Shown piece by piece: positions 42,302 to 50,964 of a stretch of DNA of 64,000 bases. The notes below the pieces were generated by a model that made no database searches, was not told the DNA's origin, and saw only the letters and a list, made by a program, of their open reading frames with translations. The position numbers and the translations under genes are program-made. Origin of the DNA: Mycobacteriales bacterium (lineage in GTDB: Bacteria > Actinomycetota > Actinomycetes > Mycobacteriales > Mycobacteriaceae); assembly GCA_018376445.1 (NCBI GenBank), contig JAHABL010000005.1, forward strand, positions 105,030-169,029. The letters run 5' to 3'. The first letter of the stretch is position 1. Each line of letters opens with the position of its first letter.

Positions 42302-44005
42302 ATGACAGACCGCACGCCCAGCAGCACCAACACCGCTCCCGTTTCCAGCAGCAGCGCCCCAGCAGCTACCACCGCCCCCGCGGGCGAGCCACTCCTCGAG
42401 GTGAAAAACCTCAACATCGCCTTCGGCTCCATCAAAAACCCCAAGCCCACCGTCCACGACGTCAACTTCCAGATCTACCCCGGCGAAACCGTCGCCATCG
42501 TCGGCGAATCCGGCTCCGGCAAATCCACCACCGCCCACGCCATCATCGGCCTCCTCCCCGGCAGCGGCCACGTCACCAGCGGCTCCATCACCTTCAAAGG
42601 TGACGAACTGGTCGGCGCCAGCAGCAAAAAAATGACGTCCCTCCGCGGCAGCCACATCGGCCTGGTCCCCCAAGACCCCATGACCAACCTCAACCCGGTG
42701 TGGACCATCGGCCGGCAAATCACCGAAGCACTCGCCGCCAACAACATCGCCAAAGGCTCCGCCGCCACAAAACGCGCCTGCGAACTACTGGCCGAAGCCG
42801 GCATACCCAACCCGGAGACCCACCTTAAGCAGTACCCGCACGAGTTCTCCGGCGGCATGTGCCAGCGCGCCCTCATCGCCATCGGCCTACACGCCCGCCC
42901 CGACCTCCTCATCGCCGACGAACCCACCTCCGCCCTCGACGTCACCGTCCAGAAGCAGATCCTCGACCACCTCCAAGGCCTCATCGAGAACCTCGACACC
43001 GCCGTCCTCCTCATCACCCACGACCTCGGCCTCGCCGCCGAACGCGCCAGCCGCGTCATCGTCATGCAGCACGGACACATCGTCGAACAAGGCCCCTCGC
43101 GGCAGATCCTCACCAACCCGCAGCACCCCTACACCAAGCAACTCATCGCCGCCGCCCCCAGCCTGGCAGCCCACCGCTCCGAAACCCGTCACCAGCGGGC
43201 CGTCGACGGCGGCCTCACCCTCCTCGAGGTAAAAGGCGTCACCAAGCGCTTCCTGCTGCCCAACTCTCGCCCCTGGGAAAAAAACTACTTCACCGCCGTC
43301 GACAACGTGGACCTGGCTATCCGCCAAATGCACACCACCGCGATCGTCGGTGAATCCGGCTCCGGAAAATCCACCCTCGCCAAAATGATGCTAGGTCTCT
43401 TGGAACCCACCGAAGGCGACGTCACCTACGAGGGCAAATCCATCCGCAAGCTGCACCGCGACGACGAGCTGAGCTTCCGCAAACGCGTCCAGCCCGTCTT
43501 CCAAAACCCCTACGGCACCCTCGACCCCATGTGGTCTGTTTTCAACATCATCGAAGAACCCCTCAAAGTGCACCACCTGGGCGACAAGAAAACCCGCGCC
43601 CGGCGCGTCAGCGAGATCCTCGACCGGGTTGCCCTCCCCCAATCCATGCTGCGCCGCTATCCCATGGAACTGTCCGGCGGCCAACAGCAGCGCGTCGCCA
43701 TTGCCCGCGCCCTCGTGCTGGAGCCGGAACTCATCATCTGTGACGAGGCCGTCTCTGCCCTGGACGTACTGGTGCAGGCGCAGATCCTGGAGCTGCTCAA
43801 CGATCTCCAGCGGGACCTCGGCCTCACCTACGTGTTCATCACCCACGACCTGGCTGTGGTGAAGCAGATCGCCGACGACGTGGTGGTGATGCGTGACGGC
43901 GCCATTGTGGAGCGCGGGGAGACGGACGAACTGTTCGCTCACCCGCAGCAGGAGTACACGCAGCGGCTGCTGGACGCCATCCCCGGCGCGAAGATCCTCG
44001 GTTAG
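42302..44005 (+). CDS. oppDF: Oligopeptide ABC transporter ATPase, fused OppD-OppF
   Basis: Single 567-residue polypeptide with two complete ABC modules. Module 1: GESGSGKSTTAHAI, then HEFSGGMCQRALIAIGL and LLIADEPTSALDVT. Module 2 (from about residue 300): GESGSGKSTLAKMM, then MELSGGQQQRVAIARAL and LIICDEAVSALDV. Each ends in an oligopeptide-transporter C-terminal extension (PSRQILTNPQHPYTKQL; HPQQEYTQRLLDAIPGA). Fusion of OppD and OppF occurs in several actinobacteria. Module 2 has Glu-Ala-Val in place of Glu-Pro-Thr after Walker B, a common variant. It completes the operon. Confidence 0.95.
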   Translation: MTDRTPSSTNTAPVSSSSAPAATTAPAGEPLLEVKNLNIAFGSIKNPKPTVHDVNFQIYPGETVAIVGESGSGKSTTAHAIIGLLPGSGHVTSGSITFKGDELVGASSKKMTSLRGSHIGLVPQDPMTNLNPVWTIGRQITEALAANNIAKGSAATKRACELLAEAGIPNPETHLKQYPHEFSGGMCQRALIAIGLHARPDLLIADEPTSALDVTVQKQILDHLQGLIENLDTAVLLITHDLGLAAERASRVIVMQHGHIVEQGPSRQILTNPQHPYTKQLIAAAPSLAAHRSETRHQRAVDGGLTLLEVKGVTKRFLLPNSRPWEKNYFTAVDNVDLAIRQMHTTAIVGESGSGKSTLAKMMLGLLEPTEGDVTYEGKSIRKLHRDDELSFRKRVQPVFQNPYGTLDPMWSVFNIIEEPLKVHHLGDKKTRARRVSEILDRVALPQSMLRRYPMELSGGQQQRVAIARALVLEPELIICDEAVSALDVLVQAQILELLNDLQRDLGLTYVFITHDLAVVKQIADDVVVMRDGAIVERGETDELFAHPQQEYTQRLLDAIPGAKILG

Positions 44006-44096
44006 GTTGCGGTGCCGTACCGCTAGCGGAGAATTCACTTGTCCCCGCTAGTCGCACTGCTGGCTGCTGCTATTGGTGCGGAGTAACGTCAACAAT

Positions 44097-44564
44097 ATGA
44101 AGAATCGTCGCTTTGCAGCTGCCGGCCTCGTTGCCGTGGCCGCCGCTGCCATTCTTACCGGTTGTCAATCCTCCTCCTCGACCGACGCCACCAGCAGCAG
44201 CTCCAGCTCCAGCGCCGCCTCTACCGCCACCCCAACGACCCCCACACACATCCCGCTCCCCGCCTCTGCCCTGGAGAACGGCGTCACTCACAACTGTGGT
44301 GCCGTCGAAGGGCAGGGCACGCTGTTCATCAAGGAAAGCACCCTGCCCTGCATGGAAGCGAAGGGCATCATCAACATCTACCTCAACGACCCCAGTGTGC
44401 CGCACGAGGGTGAGGCCAGCGTCGCCAAATTGGGCGACTGGACGTGTTCCACCAGTATCCCCTCGGTTGCCGCCAGTGACGGCTTCGCGCTCTCCTGCAC
44501 CCGTGGTGCCGACCCGGAGATCATTGTTATCCCCGCGAAGCCCATCGACGCCCCCGCGCAGTAG
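44097..44564 (+). CDS. Small Ser-rich lipoprotein
   Basis: Lipoprotein of 155 aa: lipobox ILTGC with Cys23, followed by a Ser/Thr/Ala-rich linker of about 30 residues. The compact C-terminal domain has four Cys (HNCGAVEG, LPCMEAKG, WTCSTSI, LSCTRGA), probably two disulfides. Its pattern resembles small exported domains of Corynebacteriales lipoproteins but I cannot name a family. The ATG at 44097 begins the signal peptide. TAACGT ends 7 nt upstream, consistent with a leaderless mRNA. It lies 91 bp after the opp operon and may be independent. Confidence 0.75.
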   Translation: MKNRRFAAAGLVAVAAAAILTGCQSSSSTDATSSSSSSSAASTATPTTPTHIPLPASALENGVTHNCGAVEGQGTLFIKESTLPCMEAKGIINIYLNDPSVPHEGEASVAKLGDWTCSTSIPSVAASDGFALSCTRGADPEIIVIPAKPIDAPAQ

Positions 44565-44713
44565 CCCTGCCACGCAGCAGTGTTGCCGCGCAGTTGCTTA
44601 GCTGCACAGCGACAGCAGTCGTGCCGGTGGCCGCACACAGCAGCAGCGAGAGCAACAGCGGCGACAGCGGCCAGCCACTCAGCCGGTCGAGTATCGAGTA
44701 TGGCTAACCGCGC

Positions 44714-46291
44714 CTAGAACGCGCCGCGGTTAGCGCGCTCGTCACGGATGCGGTCCACAATGCCCGGATCCACCAGGGTAGACAGGCCGCCCAGCGGCTT
44801 ATCGGTCTCCAACGCCCGCACCACCCGGCGCATAATCTTGCCAGAACGGGTGCGCGGCAGGTCGCCCACAAAGTAAATGCGGGCCGGCTTGGCGATGGGG
44901 GAAATCTGCTGGGAGACACTATCCATCAGGTCGGCGGCCAGTTTCTCGGCATCCTCCCTGCCCTCCAGCAGGTGGTTGGAGCGGCCGCGCACCACCACGT
45001 AGGCCACCACAACCTCGCCCTTGCTCTCGTCGGGAACACCAATGACGGCAGTTTCCGCCACATCGTAGGCGCTGCCGATCACGGACTCGATCTCGGCGGT
45101 GGACAGCCGATGCCCAGCCACGTTAATAACATCGTCGGCGCGGCCAAGAATCCAAATGTCGCCGTCCTCGTCCCGCTTCGCGCGGTCGCCAGTTGCGTAG
45201 TAGCCCTTGTTGGCAAACTGCTTGAAGTAGGCGCGGTAGAAGCGGCCTTCGTCGCCCCACACACCGCGCAGCATACTGGGCCACGGGTGGGTAATGACAA
45301 GGAAGCCTTCTTCCCCGTTGGGCACTTCTTCTCCCTGCTCGTCGACGATGGCGACGGCGATGCCATCGACTGGTTGCTGGGCGGAGCCGGCTTTCAGCGG
45401 CTTGTAGCGCCAAAGGGGGCGGATGGCGTGGGAGCCGGTTTCGGTCTGCGACCAGGTGTCGACAACGGGGGTGGTGCCGCTGGTGTAGAGCAGGAACAGC
45501 GGGTGTTCGGCGGGCATGGGGCGGTAGCGGTGGGTGGCGGATTGGGGGTCGACGACGTCGTGCCACCAAAAGTCGCGGCCGTCCTCCATGGGGGTGTCTT
45601 GGCCGGTGCGCTTCACGACCAGCACGGATTCCACCTGTAGCTCGCCGTCTTCGTCCTCAGCTGAGGTGCTGAGGGCGTCGTCAACGATGGTTTTGAGGGC
45701 AAGGGGTTTGCCGCTGCGGAATTGGCCGTCGGAGGTGATGACGATGCGGGCACCGGAGTCGATGAGGCGCTGGCGGAGTGCCGGGGCGCTGAAGCCGCCG
45801 AAGACGACGGTGTGAATGATGCCGAGGCGGGCGCAGGCCAGCATGGCGATGACGGCTTCGGGGATGCCGGGCAGGTAGATGGCAGCGCGGTCGCCGGTGC
45901 GGAGACCCAGGGTGGTCAGGTAGTTGGCGGCTTTGCACACGTCGTCGAGGAGTTCACGGTAGGTGATGTCGCGGGTGTCGTTGGGGTCTTCGCCGATCCA
46001 GTGGTAGGCGATGACATCTCCGCGGCCGGCGTCGACGTGGCGGTCGAGGCAGTTGGCGGCGGCGTTGAGGGTGCCGCCGTCGAACCAGCGGGCGCGGGGG
46101 GCGTCGCTTCAGTCGAGGGCGGTGGTCCAGGGGGTGTCCCAGTCAAGGTCTTGGGCGGCTGTTTCCCAGTATTCGACAATGTCGTCATCGGTGGTGATGA
46201 CGTTGTGGTCGAGCCGGGTGACGGGGGCGGCAGGGTCTAGGTGCTACTCACTGGGGTTGTGGGGAGTAGCTGCCTGTTCGGTGGAGGACAT
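44714..46291 (-). pseudogene. acsA: Decayed acetyl-CoA synthetase gene
   Basis: The frame from an ATG with a GGAGGTGA ribosome site at 46291 reads as AcsA throughout but is broken. Codon 16 is TAG (44-46 of 462xx, positions 46244-46246), codon 61 is TGA (46109-46111, where PWTTALDW is expected), and about 120 residues are missing in frame between LLYTSGTT and DTWSQTETG near 45475, removing the GKPKG loop and core. The adenylate motif also has Trp changed to Ser (TWSQTE for WWQTE). The downstream part from 45940 stays open for 408 codons with YATGDRAKRDEDG and the acetylatable Lys context PRTRSGKIMRR. Acetate activation by this gene is lost. Confidence 0.88.
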
Positions 46292-46428
46292 TCTCTGTCA
46301 CCTCCTGTGTGTTTGGCGGTGTATATGGTGTAGAACAGTGGGGCGCGCTGGGTTATTCCGTGGTATTCCGCATGTACAGTTTTTCGTGGGTGGCTGGGAT
46401 ACTCCGTGCCTTAATTGCTTTAATGCGG

Positions 46429-46468
46429 CAAGGTGGCCTGCGGTGCTGGTGCACTGCAGGCCACCTTG
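46429..46468 (-). terminator. Terminator after the KstD-like gene
   Basis: CAAGGTGGCCTGC and GCAGGCCACCTTG form a perfect 13-bp stem with a 14-nt loop, 121 nt beyond the stop of the leftward flavoprotein gene and upstream of the acsA remnant. Confidence 0.8.
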
Positions 46469-46509
46469 TGGTGCGCGATGACGCGGGTGATGGTGCCCTC
46501 GCCCCTGCT

Positions 46510-46558
46510 GGCTGTACCGGTTGGCGGTCAGCTGTACTAGTCGGCTGTGCCGGTTGGC
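46510..46558. repeat. Imperfect 16-bp direct repeats
   Basis: GGCTGTACCGGTTGGC (46510-46525) and GGCTGTGCCGGTTGGC (46543-46558), 15 of 16 identical and 33 bp apart, lie between the KstD-like stop and its terminator. Confidence 0.5.
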
Positions 46559-46588
46559 TGTATTAGGGGCGAGGTTGCCCTTGTGTGG

Positions 46589-48313
46589 TTAGTGGGCAAC
46601 CATCTCGATGCCGGCCTTTTCGGCGATGGTGTTGGCGGCGACGTGGCCGAACACCAGGGCTGCACCGATGGAGGTGCCGCCGGCGGTGTAGGTGTGGCCG
46701 ACGATGGACTTGGTGGTGTTACCGGCGGCGTAGAGGCCTTCGATAACGGAGCCGTCTTCGCGGGTCACTTCTGCTTTGGGGTTGATGACGAGGCCGCCGG
46801 AGGTTCCGATGTCACCGGGGTAGACCTGGGTGGCGTAGAAGGGGCCCTTCTCCACGGTGCCCAGGGACGGGTTGGGCTTGTGGTAGCGGTCGCCGTAGAA
46901 CCAGTCGTGTTCGTTTTCGCCACGGTGGAAGTCTTCGTCGATGCCGGTCTTGGCGTAGCCGTTGAAGGTGTTGACGGTCTTCTTCAACTGGTCGACCGGC
47001 ACGTTGATCTTGCTGGCTAGTTCTTCCAGGGTGTTGGCCTTGACCATGGCGCCGGTCTTGAAGAATTCCTTCGGCAGCGGGATGCGCGGCATGTAGCCGT
47101 AGGCGAAGGCGTACTTGTTGCGGCACTGGGTGTCGAAGATGAGCCAGGCGGGCATGTTGTCGGCGGGGCCGTCACCCTTACCGAACTTGCCACCGTAGAG
47201 GCCTTGGCCGGCGGTGCAGTACGGCAGGGCTTCGTTCATGAAGCGGTTGCCGTCGCTGTTGACGATGATGGTGTGGGGGACGGAGCGGTCGGGGACAATG
47301 AAGCGTTCTTCGTCGTCGACGACGATGACGGTCCACATCTTGGCCTTGGGCAGCTGGATGACGGGCGACCAGATGGCGTCTGCCATGTTGTCGATGGCGG
47401 CGCCGTACTTGAGGCCGATATTGATGCCGTCACCGGTGTTGCCTTCGGCGCCCACGGTCCAGGTGCCGTTGATGGGGTGACGCTGGTACTTCTTGCGCAT
47501 TTCATCGTTGCGTTCGAAGCCGCCGCAGCCCAGGATGACACCGTTCTTGGCGTTGACGGCGATCTCCTTGCCGTTCTGTTCGAAGACGGCGCCGGTGACC
47601 TTGTTTCCGGTCATGACGACGTCCTTGAGGGCGGTTTCCATCTGTACGTCGACGCCGGCGCGCAGGCAGGAGTGCATGATGGAGGCGGTGAGGCCGGCAC
47701 CCATGGTGCGGGGAGTCTTGCCGAAGACGATGTTGGGGATGTTGCGGAGGGCCAGTTTGGCGATACGCAGGTAAGGCTTCCAGTGCGACATGAAGAGCAG
47801 GATGTCGGCGGAGTCGAAGGAGTTGAGGTCCATCGGGATGGCTGGCTTGAAGTAGGCGCTGACCTGGTTGTCCTTCCACTTGCCGAGGAGGTTGGCGTCG
47901 AAGGGGCCGGCTTCTACGCCGCGGCCGGTGGGCTGGGCGCCGGGGGCGTCGAGCCAGTAGTCGGGGTAGCCGTCCATGCGGCGCCAGATGAGGCCGGGGC
48001 AGTTCGCGGAGAGGAAGTCCATGGCTTTCTCACCGTTGTCCAGGAAGGAGTCGATCATTTCGTCGGAGGTGCAGTCGCCGACGCAGGCCTTCAGGTATTG
48101 GCGTCCGAGTTCCTTATTGTCGTTGCCGCCCACGCGCTGGAGCTGCTTGTTACCGGGAACCCACACCATGCCTGCGGACTTGGCGGTGGAGCCGCCCCAC
48201 TTGTCGGTTTTTTCGGCAAGGAGGACTTTGAATCCGCGCTTGGCGGCGGTAAGCGCTGCGCTGAGGCCTGCTGCGCCGGATCCAACTACGACGACGTCAT
48301 AATCTTTATCCAT
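46589..48313 (-). CDS. FAD-dependent dehydrogenase, 3-ketosteroid delta1-dehydrogenase-like
   Basis: Flavoprotein of 574 aa in the KstD/fumarate-reductase superfamily. The dinucleotide motif is VVVVGSGAAGLSAALTAAKR; GGSTAKSAGMVWVPGN follows as in KstD. Near the C-terminus, TQVYPGDIGTSGGLVINP aligns with the KstD catalytic Tyr/Gly region and LYAAGNTTKSIVGHTY with the FAD pyrophosphate site. Steroid ring dehydrogenation is plausible in mycolata, but no other sterol-degradation genes are in the window, so another cyclic ketone or a fumarate-like substrate remains possible. It is transcribed toward the acsA remnant but separated by a terminator. Confidence 0.82.
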   Translation of the reverse strand: MDKDYDVVVVGSGAAGLSAALTAAKRGFKVLLAEKTDKWGGSTAKSAGMVWVPGNKQLQRVGGNDNKELGRQYLKACVGDCTSDEMIDSFLDNGEKAMDFLSANCPGLIWRRMDGYPDYWLDAPGAQPTGRGVEAGPFDANLLGKWKDNQVSAYFKPAIPMDLNSFDSADILLFMSHWKPYLRIAKLALRNIPNIVFGKTPRTMGAGLTASIMHSCLRAGVDVQMETALKDVVMTGNKVTGAVFEQNGKEIAVNAKNGVILGCGGFERNDEMRKKYQRHPINGTWTVGAEGNTGDGINIGLKYGAAIDNMADAIWSPVIQLPKAKMWTVIVVDDEERFIVPDRSVPHTIIVNSDGNRFMNEALPYCTAGQGLYGGKFGKGDGPADNMPAWLIFDTQCRNKYAFAYGYMPRIPLPKEFFKTGAMVKANTLEELASKINVPVDQLKKTVNTFNGYAKTGIDEDFHRGENEHDWFYGDRYHKPNPSLGTVEKGPFYATQVYPGDIGTSGGLVINPKAEVTREDGSVIEGLYAAGNTTKSIVGHTYTAGGTSIGAALVFGHVAANTIAEKAGIEMVAH

Positions 48314-48774
48314 GCAATATCACAACCTTTGTGTGAGAGCAGGGGAAAGCCTGCTCGGTTAATGAGCCACTACCGGCAACTATACGGGCAGTTGTTGGGC
48401 AGTAGGAGGGAATGAAAAAACTATTTTGGGCACCACTAGCGTGAGGTGTACGCATTCTTCTCAGCGGGTGCTAGGGAGGCCGAGTTTGCGCAGCTTGCTG
48501 CAGCTTCGAGCAGTCTGGAGGGTGCTGGAGCTGCTGTTACTGGCATGGCAATGAGCATGAACTCTAGCCTGTTGTTTTTGTGATGCCGGTTTCTTGTGGT
48601 GACAGGGTCGTTATTCCCCGTGTTTCAAATACTAGAATCGCCCCTCCGCTTGCTGCTAGAAGGGCGATTCTAGTGACTGTTTCTGTGGCGTTAGAAGTCC
48701 AATGCTACGTGTCAGGTGCTTCGTCTCTCATGGTTGTTCACCATGCCTCTAACGCGTGTTCTTTTGTGTCTGCG
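48314..48774. other. Intergenic region before KstD-like gene
   Basis: 461 bp with no gene seen. The left part should contain the KstD-like promoter. CTGCAGC/GCTGCTG-type short repeats occur near 48490-48540. The terminator of the next gene lies at 48631. Confidence 0.5.
48631..48674 (-). terminator. Terminator after large secreted-protein gene
   Basis: ACTAGAATCGCCC and GGGCGATTCTAGT form a perfect 13-bp stem with an 18-nt loop, 100 nt beyond the stop of the leftward gene. Confidence 0.8.
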
Positions 48775-50616
48775 TTAGGCTTTCGCCGGGGTGACGGTGG
48801 CCTGCGGGATCGTGTCGAAGACGCCTTCGCGCTTCGGGACGTCCTTGTCGTGCTTCTTCCACTTCTTGTCGCGTCCGAAGGGCTTCGGGAGCTGTTTGTT
48901 GATCAGTGGAACGGTGAAGTACAGATCTGAGGGGAGCGTGTACTCGCCACGCTTGGCGGCAAGTTCCGCGTCCTCTTCGATCATGTCGGGGCTGCGACGC
49001 CACTGGGCGGGCTTGCCCTGGTCCCGGGTGAGGCAGATGGAGCGGGTCACACCGTGCACCACCGGATGGACATAGTCGGGGTAGAAGAACATGAGCGGCA
49101 CAAAGTCGGGAACGACCTGGAGGGACCACTCGGGGAGACCGAGGATGCTCCATGCTGTCTCGCAAGGTTTACCGATCTCTGTATCGATGATCTTGGTGGC
49201 GAGTTTACCGGCAACCGTTCCGATAACCTTTGTGGAAATCTTCACTGGAAGAGCGCTGGCAACGGCCTTGCCGGCAACCTTGCTGACAACGGGAACGCCA
49301 ACTACGGCAGCTACGCCCTCTTCAATAAGTTTGCCAGGGATAGCTCCTACAACCTTGCCGCCAACAAAACCTGGGACGCCACACACCGCTTCACCGAAGC
49401 CGGGGATGACCATCTGGACGGCCTTGGTGGCAATCTTGTCACCAACACCCTGGACAATGAGCTTCCACATAATGCTGGTGATTTTCTCAGCGATGTCAGC
49501 CACGAGCGTGTAGGTGTTCATGCCGTTTTCAACGGTAAGGTCACCTGCTGGAATCCACTTCCAGGCACGTCCATCAAATGGGGAAGTGCCAACGGTGTAG
49601 ACGTAGGTGACGGTCGGGTCATCGATGAGTTCGATGAGGCCGCCCACCTGGTCGGATCGCATGGGGATGGTGCCCTGGTTCACCTTGATGAATTCAAGCT
49701 GGCCGAGATAAACCTTGGCAGCAAAATTGAAGATGCTCGCAAATTCCGGACGAACCTGCTTACGCATGCCATCAACAACCTCGGTGGAGATTTCCCGGAG
49801 GGTGTATTCACTGAGCGGGCGGCAGGTTTCGCTGGCGACGCTGAGGCCGTCAACGATCTTCTGCACGTTCATGGCCTGCTTGCCGGGGAACTTGTTGGGG
49901 TTCTTGATGGGCTTGGGATTGTGGTTGTACTCGTGTGGAGTAGAACCAGAGGGCTTGGTACTGAGGCAGGCATTCTGCAGTTTGCCCTGCACGAAGTCAG
50001 CAATCTTCTTGATAAGTTTGGGGCCATACTTGGCGGTCAACTTGGGGAGTGTCATCGGCGATACGCTGAAGATGTGGAGGAAGCTCACTTGGAGAAGGTC
50101 AGGCATAACCTTCCCCCATAGTTCCACTGGGATGGACCCGAAGTAGAGCACAGTGAGGGCAGCCTCAATGGCTTCGTTGATGGTGATGTTCTTCAGCTGG
50201 ACGGTGTCGTTCCACCCGTTGTCGCGCCCTTTCATAAGGGTGCTGACAACAAGGTTGACGGCGTGGTCGTCCACTTCACGGGCTGGGCCGCCGATTTGGG
50301 AGGCGGGGGTGGTCACAAGGAGTCGATTGATCTCCAAGTTGCCCAACCGTGCAGCGTATTTACGGGCGTTATTCTCAAACTTTGCCTGCTGTTCTGGATT
50401 ACCGGCAAAAGTTTTCGAGATCGCCTCAACAGTCAGATTAAATACTCCGCCGAAGGTTAGCTCGTCGGAGGTTTCGCAGTAGGATTTCTGCGCAGCGGCA
50501 CTGGATTGGAGTGCGGGTGCGGTAGTGGCTGCGGCGGGGGCCGGGGCAGTTACTGCAGGGGCTGCGAGTGCTACTGCCGTCACCAAAGACACGATTGTCG
50601 TGGCGCAGCGTGACAC
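48775..50616 (-). CDS. Large secreted protein of unknown function
   Basis: Exported protein of 613 aa from a GTG start, chosen because AAAGGA lies 8 nt upstream and a signal peptide (core TIVSLVTAVALAAPAV) follows at once. The mature part starts after an Ala/Thr/Pro linker with CETSDELTFGGVFNLTVEAISK. A central region of Gly/Val/Ala/Lys-rich amphipathic stretches (VPVVSKVAGKAVASALPVKI, VIGTVAGKLATKIIDTEIG) looks like a membrane-interacting or colicin-like segment. The C-terminus is Lys/Pro-rich. No catalytic motif or GxSxG is present. It could be a surface or pore-type protein; this is only an impression. A terminator follows at 48631. Confidence 0.72.
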   Translation of the reverse strand: MSRCATTIVSLVTAVALAAPAVTAPAPAAATTAPALQSSAAAQKSYCETSDELTFGGVFNLTVEAISKTFAGNPEQQAKFENNARKYAARLGNLEINRLLVTTPASQIGGPAREVDDHAVNLVVSTLMKGRDNGWNDTVQLKNITINEAIEAALTVLYFGSIPVELWGKVMPDLLQVSFLHIFSVSPMTLPKLTAKYGPKLIKKIADFVQGKLQNACLSTKPSGSTPHEYNHNPKPIKNPNKFPGKQAMNVQKIVDGLSVASETCRPLSEYTLREISTEVVDGMRKQVRPEFASIFNFAAKVYLGQLEFIKVNQGTIPMRSDQVGGLIELIDDPTVTYVYTVGTSPFDGRAWKWIPAGDLTVENGMNTYTLVADIAEKITSIMWKLIVQGVGDKIATKAVQMVIPGFGEAVCGVPGFVGGKVVGAIPGKLIEEGVAAVVGVPVVSKVAGKAVASALPVKISTKVIGTVAGKLATKIIDTEIGKPCETAWSILGLPEWSLQVVPDFVPLMFFYPDYVHPVVHGVTRSICLTRDQGKPAQWRRSPDMIEEDAELAAKRGEYTLPSDLYFTVPLINKQLPKPFGRDKKWKKHDKDVPKREGVFDTIPQATVTPAKA

Positions 50617-50857
50617 GGGCGCGTTCCTTTCAGGAGATGTGGGAGCGTTACAAGGTGTATACACCAGAGATATACGTTACCAGTGTAGATCTAGAGAGCT
50701 TTTTCGTTACAGTTTTGCAACACTATTTTTGTGTTGTTCATCTGTACATAACCACGTGAACTTCGGTTTTATAAGGTCATTTGTCCAATAACAATGCTCA
50801 GAGGGGCTGTTTGGAGACTCCATGGGCACTGTCACTGTATTAATATTTGGCGGATAG

Positions 50858-50893
50858 ACTACTGCCCCAATTCTTTCGAATCGGGGCAGTAGT
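50858..50893 (-). terminator. Distal hairpin after secreted MGL-like lipase
   Basis: ACTACTGCCCC and GGGGCAGTAGT form a perfect 11-bp stem with a 14-nt loop, 72 nt past the lipase stop. Confidence 0.7.
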
Positions 50894-50920
50894 GGCGTTA
50901 TGCAGTTAGCGCGTCGGGGT

Positions 50921-50953
50921 GGGTCCGTCACCAGAGGAGAGGGTGACGGGCCC
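50921..50953 (-). terminator. Proximal hairpin after secreted MGL-like lipase
   Basis: GGGTCCGTCACC pairs with GGTGACGGGCCC (one mismatch) around 9 nt, 12 nt past the stop. The right arm is a one-mismatch copy of the recurring 12-mer GGTGACGGGTCC. Confidence 0.6.
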
Positions 50954-50964
50954 CGTCGACGGGT

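Larger units (their letters stand above)
50617..50964. other. Intergenic region with paired hairpins
   Basis: 348 bp without a supported gene. The first 180 bp is AT-rich and likely holds the promoter of the leftward secreted-protein gene. The remainder contains two terminator-like hairpins of the upstream lipase gene. Confidence 0.5.

Noticed and set aside
45941..46291. acsA 5' part as an unrelated small gene
   Set aside because: The translated segments on both sides of the stops (YWETAAQDLDWD, RWFDGGTLN) are plainly AcsA, so it belongs to the pseudogene.
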